This document shows, piece after piece, positions 12,493-15,803 of a stretch of DNA of 15,803 nt. A program made the translations under genes and the position numbers. Numbering within the stretch: position 1 is the first letter of the stretch; each line of letters begins with the position of its first letter. Origin of the DNA: CAYXWH01 sp964468755. Lineage in GTDB: Bacteria > Chloroflexota > Dehalococcoidia > Dehalococcoidales > RBG-16-60-22. Location of the stretch: NCBI GenBank assembly GCA_964468755.1, contig CAYXWH010000044.1, forward strand, positions 1-15,803, read 5' to 3'. The notes beneath the pieces are model-generated. The model made no database searches. It saw only the letters and a list, made by a program, of their open reading frames with translations, and was not told the DNA's origin.

Positions 12493-14559
12493 ATGACGGC
12501 GAGTCGAGAGATATTCTGGAATATCTCATATGGTGAAATAACCTACGTTTTGGCGGCGATAGCCATTGCTCTTCTTGCCTATTCCGTTTACCGGTATTAT
12601 CGGAGATGGCGGACCGGTCTTCCTGCCAACCGGTTCAATCGGCTGGGCAGGAGAGTATGGGAGTTTATCATAGCGGCGGTTATCGATGGTCTGGTGCACC
12701 GGAAGTTTTTCGGCATTGACGATGGTGTGAAGCCCGGCTCGGCACGGTGCTGGTTGCCTCGAGAATTATTTGCCGGGTCGGCGCATTTTCTCATCTTTAT
12801 CGGCTGTATTGCCCTGGTGATTAATGCCTTCCTAGACTTTATCAGCCACTACTTTTTCCACTTCCTCCATGGCGATGTCTACCTGGGTGTCTCGGTGGTC
12901 GTTGATTGCTTCGGCATCCTGGTAATTGTTGGTGTAATTTTGGCGATAGTCCGTCGTTACGTGGTGAAGCCGGATAGGCTGGACAACCGGGGGGATGATC
13001 TGGTTGCCCTGCTGTTAATCCTGGTGGTGGTTGTCTCCGGTTTCATCGTTGAGGGACTGCGCATCGCGGCTACCGAACTCAGGGTTAATCCGGAATGGGC
13101 TCCTTGGTCACCCGGCGGCTATGTTCTGGCGCTCGGCTTTCGCAGTTTTAGCCAGAGCGCATTGTTAGCCTGGCATGCCGGCATGTGGTGGTTCCACATG
13201 CTGCTGAGTTTGGGGGCGATTGTCTACGTAGCCCTGTGTGCGTCCCGGTTATTTCACATTATCTGGGACCCGGTAAACGTCTTCTTCCGGGACCTTGAGC
13301 CCCGCGGGGCGCTGACGCCGATAGATTTTGAAGCTACCGAGATATTCGGTGTCTCCAAAATTGAAGAATTCACCTGGAAGCAACTCCTTGACCTGGATGC
13401 CTGCACCAGGTGTGGCCGTTGCCAGGACGCCTGCCCCGCCTACTCCAGTGGCAAAGCACTGAACCCCAAGCAGATTATTCAGGACCTCAGGGCTCATTTG
13501 AACGATGTCTGTCCGGCCACTCTGTTCAGCAAAACACATGCGTCCGTCAAGGATATGATTACGGAGGTAATCACCGAAGAGGTTATCTGGGACTGCACCA
13601 CCTGTCGCGCCTGTCAGGAAGTCTGCCCGGTGTCTATTGAGCATGTCGACAAGATAATCGATATGCGCCGCAATCTGGCTATGGAACGGAGCCAGTTTCC
13701 GGAGATGGTCCAGGATGCCCTTAAGAGTCTGGGGACGAGGGGGCACCCGTACCGGGGGACTACTGCTACCAGGACCGATTGGGCGGAGGGCCTTGAGGTT
13801 AAAGTGCTTGCCGATGACAGTGATATTGACGTACTCTTCTGGGTCGGTTGCAGCGCCGCTCTGGAAGACCGTAATATGAAGGTAAGCCGGGCTACCGCTC
13901 AGATTTTACAGGCTCTGGGAATCAACTTTGGAATACTGGGTATCGAGGAAAGCTGCTGTGGTGACCCGGCACGGCGAATGGGTGATGAATACCTGTTTCA
14001 GACTATCTGCCAGAGCAATATCGAAATTCTTAATGGCTACAATATCAAAAAGATTCTAACCACCTGCCCTCACTGTTTTAACACCCTCAAGCATGAATAT
14101 CCGCAATTTGGTGGCTACTATGAAGTGATTCATCATACCCAGTTCCTCGCCGATTTAATTAAGCAGGGTAAACTCAAGCTTGCCAGCCCGGGTAACAAGA
14201 GAGTTGCTTACCACGATTCTTGCTACCTGGGTCGTTATAATGATATCTATGCCGCTCCCCGGGAGATAGTGACTGCTATTGAAGGGCTCCAAAAGATAGA
14301 ACTGGCCCGTTGCTGCCAGAACAGTTTCTGCTGCGGCGGTGGGGGTGGACATATGTGGATGGAAGAAGAGCCGGACAAGCGGGTTAATGAGCGGAGGGTT
14401 GAAGAGATAATCAAAGCCCGGGTAGACGTGGTAGCGACAGCCTGTCCCTACTGTTTGACTATGTTTGAAGATGGCTTGAAGGCCAAAGGTGCCGAAGAAT
14501 CGGTAAAGGCTACGGACCTGAGTGAGTTAGTGGCTGAGGCATTAGGTCAACTCAAGTAG
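12493..14559 (+). CDS. Membrane FeS oxidoreductase, EMO/HdrD-like (NarI-like domain + CCG domains)
   Basis: A 688-residue fusion. The N-terminal part (about 1-260) has six hydrophobic segments (about 15-35, 55-65, 94-117, 130-153, 168-188, 225-250) like the NarI-type cytochrome b, with His98, His228 and His235 as heme-ligand candidates. Two 4Fe-4S motifs follow (Cys304/307/310/314 and Cys368/371/374/378). Then come two CCG domains as in HdrB/HdrD/GlpC: Cys453, Cys488-489, Cys525/528; and Cys577, Cys613-614, Cys651/654. This architecture is that of ETF:menaquinone oxidoreductases (EMO, formerly DUF224), which pass electrons from acyl-CoA dehydrogenase and ETF to the quinone pool. A heterodisulfide-type role is the alternative. 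AGGAGGG lies 9 bases before ATG. No ETF or acyl-CoA dehydrogenase gene is in the window. Confidence 0.88.
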   Translation: MTASREIFWNISYGEITYVLAAIAIALLAYSVYRYYRRWRTGLPANRFNRLGRRVWEFIIAAVIDGLVHRKFFGIDDGVKPGSARCWLPRELFAGSAHFLIFIGCIALVINAFLDFISHYFFHFLHGDVYLGVSVVVDCFGILVIVGVILAIVRRYVVKPDRLDNRGDDLVALLLILVVVVSGFIVEGLRIAATELRVNPEWAPWSPGGYVLALGFRSFSQSALLAWHAGMWWFHMLLSLGAIVYVALCASRLFHIIWDPVNVFFRDLEPRGALTPIDFEATEIFGVSKIEEFTWKQLLDLDACTRCGRCQDACPAYSSGKALNPKQIIQDLRAHLNDVCPATLFSKTHASVKDMITEVITEEVIWDCTTCRACQEVCPVSIEHVDKIIDMRRNLAMERSQFPEMVQDALKSLGTRGHPYRGTTATRTDWAEGLEVKVLADDSDIDVLFWVGCSAALEDRNMKVSRATAQILQALGINFGILGIEESCCGDPARRMGDEYLFQTICQSNIEILNGYNIKKILTTCPHCFNTLKHEYPQFGGYYEVIHHTQFLADLIKQGKLKLASPGNKRVAYHDSCYLGRYNDIYAAPREIVTAIEGLQKIELARCCQNSFCCGGGGGHMWMEEEPDKRVNERRVEEIIKARVDVVATACPYCLTMFEDGLKAKGAEESVKATDLSELVAEALGQLK

Positions 14560-14621
14560 TAGAGACTGCTGCTTGCAATGACAACCACGATTTGATAGAC
14601 TTTGGTAGAAAACAGATAGGC

Positions 14622-14694
14622 GGGCCGTTAGCTCAGTTGGCAGAGCACCTGACTTTTAATCAGGGTGTCACAGGTTCGAGACCTGTACGGCCTA
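14622..14694 (+). tRNA. tRNA-Lys (anticodon UUU)
   Basis: A full cloverleaf: acceptor GGGCCGT (14622-14628) with ACGGCCT (14687-14693), D stem GCTC/GAGC, anticodon stem CCTGA/TCAGG with loop CTTTTAA (anticodon TTT at 14655-14657), T stem ACAGG/CCTGT with TTCGAGA. Discriminator A at 14694. The terminal pair is G-U rather than the usual G-C, and the 3' CCA is not encoded. Confidence 0.95.
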
Positions 14695-14722
14695 CTTAAT
14701 TGAAGCTAATTTATATCTAAAT

Positions 14723-14755
14723 AAAACCACCCTAATCTGAGGGTGGTTTTTCTTT
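14723..14755 (+). terminator. Strong rho-independent terminator after tRNA-Lys
   Basis: An 11-bp perfect stem (14723-14733 with 14740-14750, core ACCACCCT/AGGGTGGT) with a 6-base loop, followed by a T-rich tract. The A-run before the stem makes it potentially bidirectional. It ends the tRNA transcript before the integrase gene. Confidence 0.9.
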
Positions 14756-14853
14756 TTAGCCGATAGTGACCCCCTGATTCGTCTAAGAATATTTCACGGT
14801 ATCACTGGCTCTACTTGTCCGGCAGACAATTTTCAAGAAAGGTGGACAAGTAT

Positions 14854-15306
14854 ATGCTAAAGGTAAAGAAACGTAATTTGGGGTGGACAGACATAGATAT
14901 GGATGAAATTCAACTGAGCAAACTTGTGTCGCATTTTAACCAGTGTCTGAAGGCTGAGGGTAAATCGCCAAAGACGGTATCCTGGTATGAGCAGATGCTG
15001 AGTGTTTTCACTCGATATCTTGAATCTTCCGGCATCATTCCGGTCCTGGTCAATTTTAACCTGGAAAATGTACGAACTTTTATTGTCCATGAACAAAACA
15101 GGGGATTATCGCCCTATACCGTGCAAGCACGAGTAAGAGCCATGAAGGCTTTTAGCTCCTGGCTATTCGGTGAGCAATACACCGGGGGAAATATGCTAGC
15201 TAACCTGAAAATGCCGAAAGCACCGGTAAGGATGATTGAGCCTCTTACTACCAAAGAGATTGATAGACTTATCACTGAGGTGGACCCCATCGTTAGGACA
15301 AAATAG
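14854..15306 (+). pseudogene. Tyrosine recombinase/phage integrase, N-terminal fragment broken by an IS
   Basis: Only about 150 residues remain. They hold the N-terminal SAM-like core-binding domain of tyrosine recombinases: 'SPKTVSWYEQMLSVFTRYLESSG' spans about 38-60, then 'LSPYTVQARVRAMKAFSSWL' about 87-106, and the start of the catalytic domain 'EPLTTKEIDRLI'. The catalytic R, HxxR and Tyr region is missing, so it cannot recombine. The break falls near 15281, where the IS end begins. The last eight or so codons and the TAG are IS sequence. ATG at 14854 with AAAGGTGG 8 bases upstream is a better start than the TTG at 14815. Its place 160 bases after tRNA-Lys fits an element once integrated at or near that tRNA. 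Confidence 0.82.
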
Positions 15307-15803
15307 GGGCAATGTTAAGGTCGGATCCCACTCTCCTCAATGGGTCTGGTGTTAAGGATTGTACCATACCTCCATTAGCAGGTTCTATCGTGGTTGTGTA
15401 GTATACTTCGGCTGGTGTCCGGTAACCGTGGCTCTGGTGGGGACGCTCGGTGTTGTAGAACCGAAAGTAGTTACCAAGACTGATTCTGGCATCCCTGCCA
15501 TTCTGATATGCTTTCAGATACACCTCCTCATATTTCACCGTCCTCCACAGCCGTTCAATGAACAGGTTGTCATTGTAGCTCCCTTTCCCGTCCATGCTGA
15601 TATTCACTCCGTGCTGCTCCAGCAGCCCTATGAAGGCTTCACTGGTAAACTGGCTTCCCTGGTCAGTGTTGAAGATATCCGGCCTGCCCTTCTTCAGTGC
15701 TTCATTCAGTGCCTCGGTGCAGAAACCGGCGTCCAACGTGTTTGACAATCTCCATGAGAGCACGTAGCGGCTGTACCAGTCGATGATGGCTATTAGATAA
15801 AGG
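15281..15803 (-). mobile_element. IS3-family insertion sequence, one end only
   Basis: The element contains an IS3-type OrfB transposase and interrupts the integrase gene. The end is placed near 15281 (TGGACCCC...), because integrase similarity stops there and the transposase stop codon lies 12 bases inside. The other end, the inverted repeat partner and the target duplication lie outside the window, so the exact end is an estimate. Confidence 0.75.
15293..15803 (-). CDS. IS3-family transposase OrfB (partial, cut by window edge)
   Basis: The C-terminal part of an IS3-type DDE transposase, with its integrase core running off the right edge of the window. Translating to the edge gives 'LYLIAIIDWYSRYVLSWRLS', which holds the first catalytic Asp (in 'IIDWYSR'). 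The second Asp is in 'FNTDQGSQFTS', and the Glu is in 'NLFIERLWRTVKYEEVY'. All three DDE residues are present. 'NTERPHQSHGYRTPAEVYY' is the usual C-terminal block. The protein ends with TAA at 15295-15293. OrfA and the frameshift region are beyond the window. The visible part is intact, so the element could be active. Confidence 0.92.
   Translation of the reverse strand, partial: LYLIAIIDWYSRYVLSWRLSNTLDAGFCTEALNEALKKGRPDIFNTDQGSQFTSEAFIGLLEQHGVNISMDGKGSYNDNLFIERLWRTVKYEEVYLKAYQNGRDARISLGNYFRFYNTERPHQSHGYRTPAEVYYTTTIEPANGGMVQSLTPDPLRRVGSDLNIAPILS

Noticed and set aside
14557..14568. TAGTAGAGACTG also found at 10746-10757
   Set aside because: A shared 12-mer is expected by chance several times in a window of this size, and the flanks do not match.
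14562..14582. Resemblance to a dispersed GAGATTGCT...CAATGACA intergenic repeat
   Set aside because: Only short, degenerate ends are present and there is no second copy in the window.
1..15803. CRISPR arrays, rRNA genes, replication origin
   Set aside because: No regularly spaced repeats, rRNA sequence or DnaA-box clusters were seen.

Overview
The window is a stretch of bacterial chromosome. It combines two family III CoA-transferases, a crotonase, a lipoprotein-type TRAP transporter, a membrane FeS oxidoreductase of the ETF:menaquinone type, a UGSC-type selenoprotein and a tRNA without an encoded CCA. This suggests an anaerobic organic-acid degrader, perhaps a Chloroflexota (Dehalococcoidia-like) or related subsurface or marine lineage. 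The lineage is inference from gene content only.

Layout. Positions 1-276 are non-coding with a G-run cluster and an operator-like repeat. A carboxymuconolactone decarboxylase/AhpD-like gene (277-843, +) follows. From 871 to 10430 everything is on the minus strand and reads right to left. It starts with a three-gene unit (10430 to 7928): a selenoprotein of the UGSC family with an in-frame UGA, a DUF6282-type metal hydrolase and a conserved 'DGLP' protein of unknown function. Next comes a TRAP transporter (dctQ, dctM, dctP; 7698 to 4560) with its own strong promoter, then two adjacent CoA-transferases (4233 to 1761) and a crotonase (1644 to 871). Good sigma70-like promoters precede the selenoprotein unit and the TRAP unit. 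Palindromes sit upstream of the CoA-transferases.

To the right of a 420-base regulatory region (10434-10852: divergent promoters, an orphan promoter/terminator pair) lie an alpha/beta hydrolase (+), a small cysteine-rich FeS protein (-) and a divergent 688-aa membrane FeS oxidoreductase (+). Then come tRNA-Lys(UUU) with a strong terminator, a tyrosine-integrase gene broken by an IS3-family insertion, and the window edge inside that insertion sequence.

How it may work together (inference): the TRAP system imports a carboxylate, the CoA-transferases activate it and the crotonase processes the CoA ester. The DUF6282 hydrolase, DGLP protein and selenoprotein carry out an unknown, possibly redox, step. 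Electrons from acyl-CoA oxidation could reach the quinone pool through the EMO-like protein. The most notable point is the selenoprotein: ordinary gene calling stops at its UGA and loses the C-terminal 79 residues.
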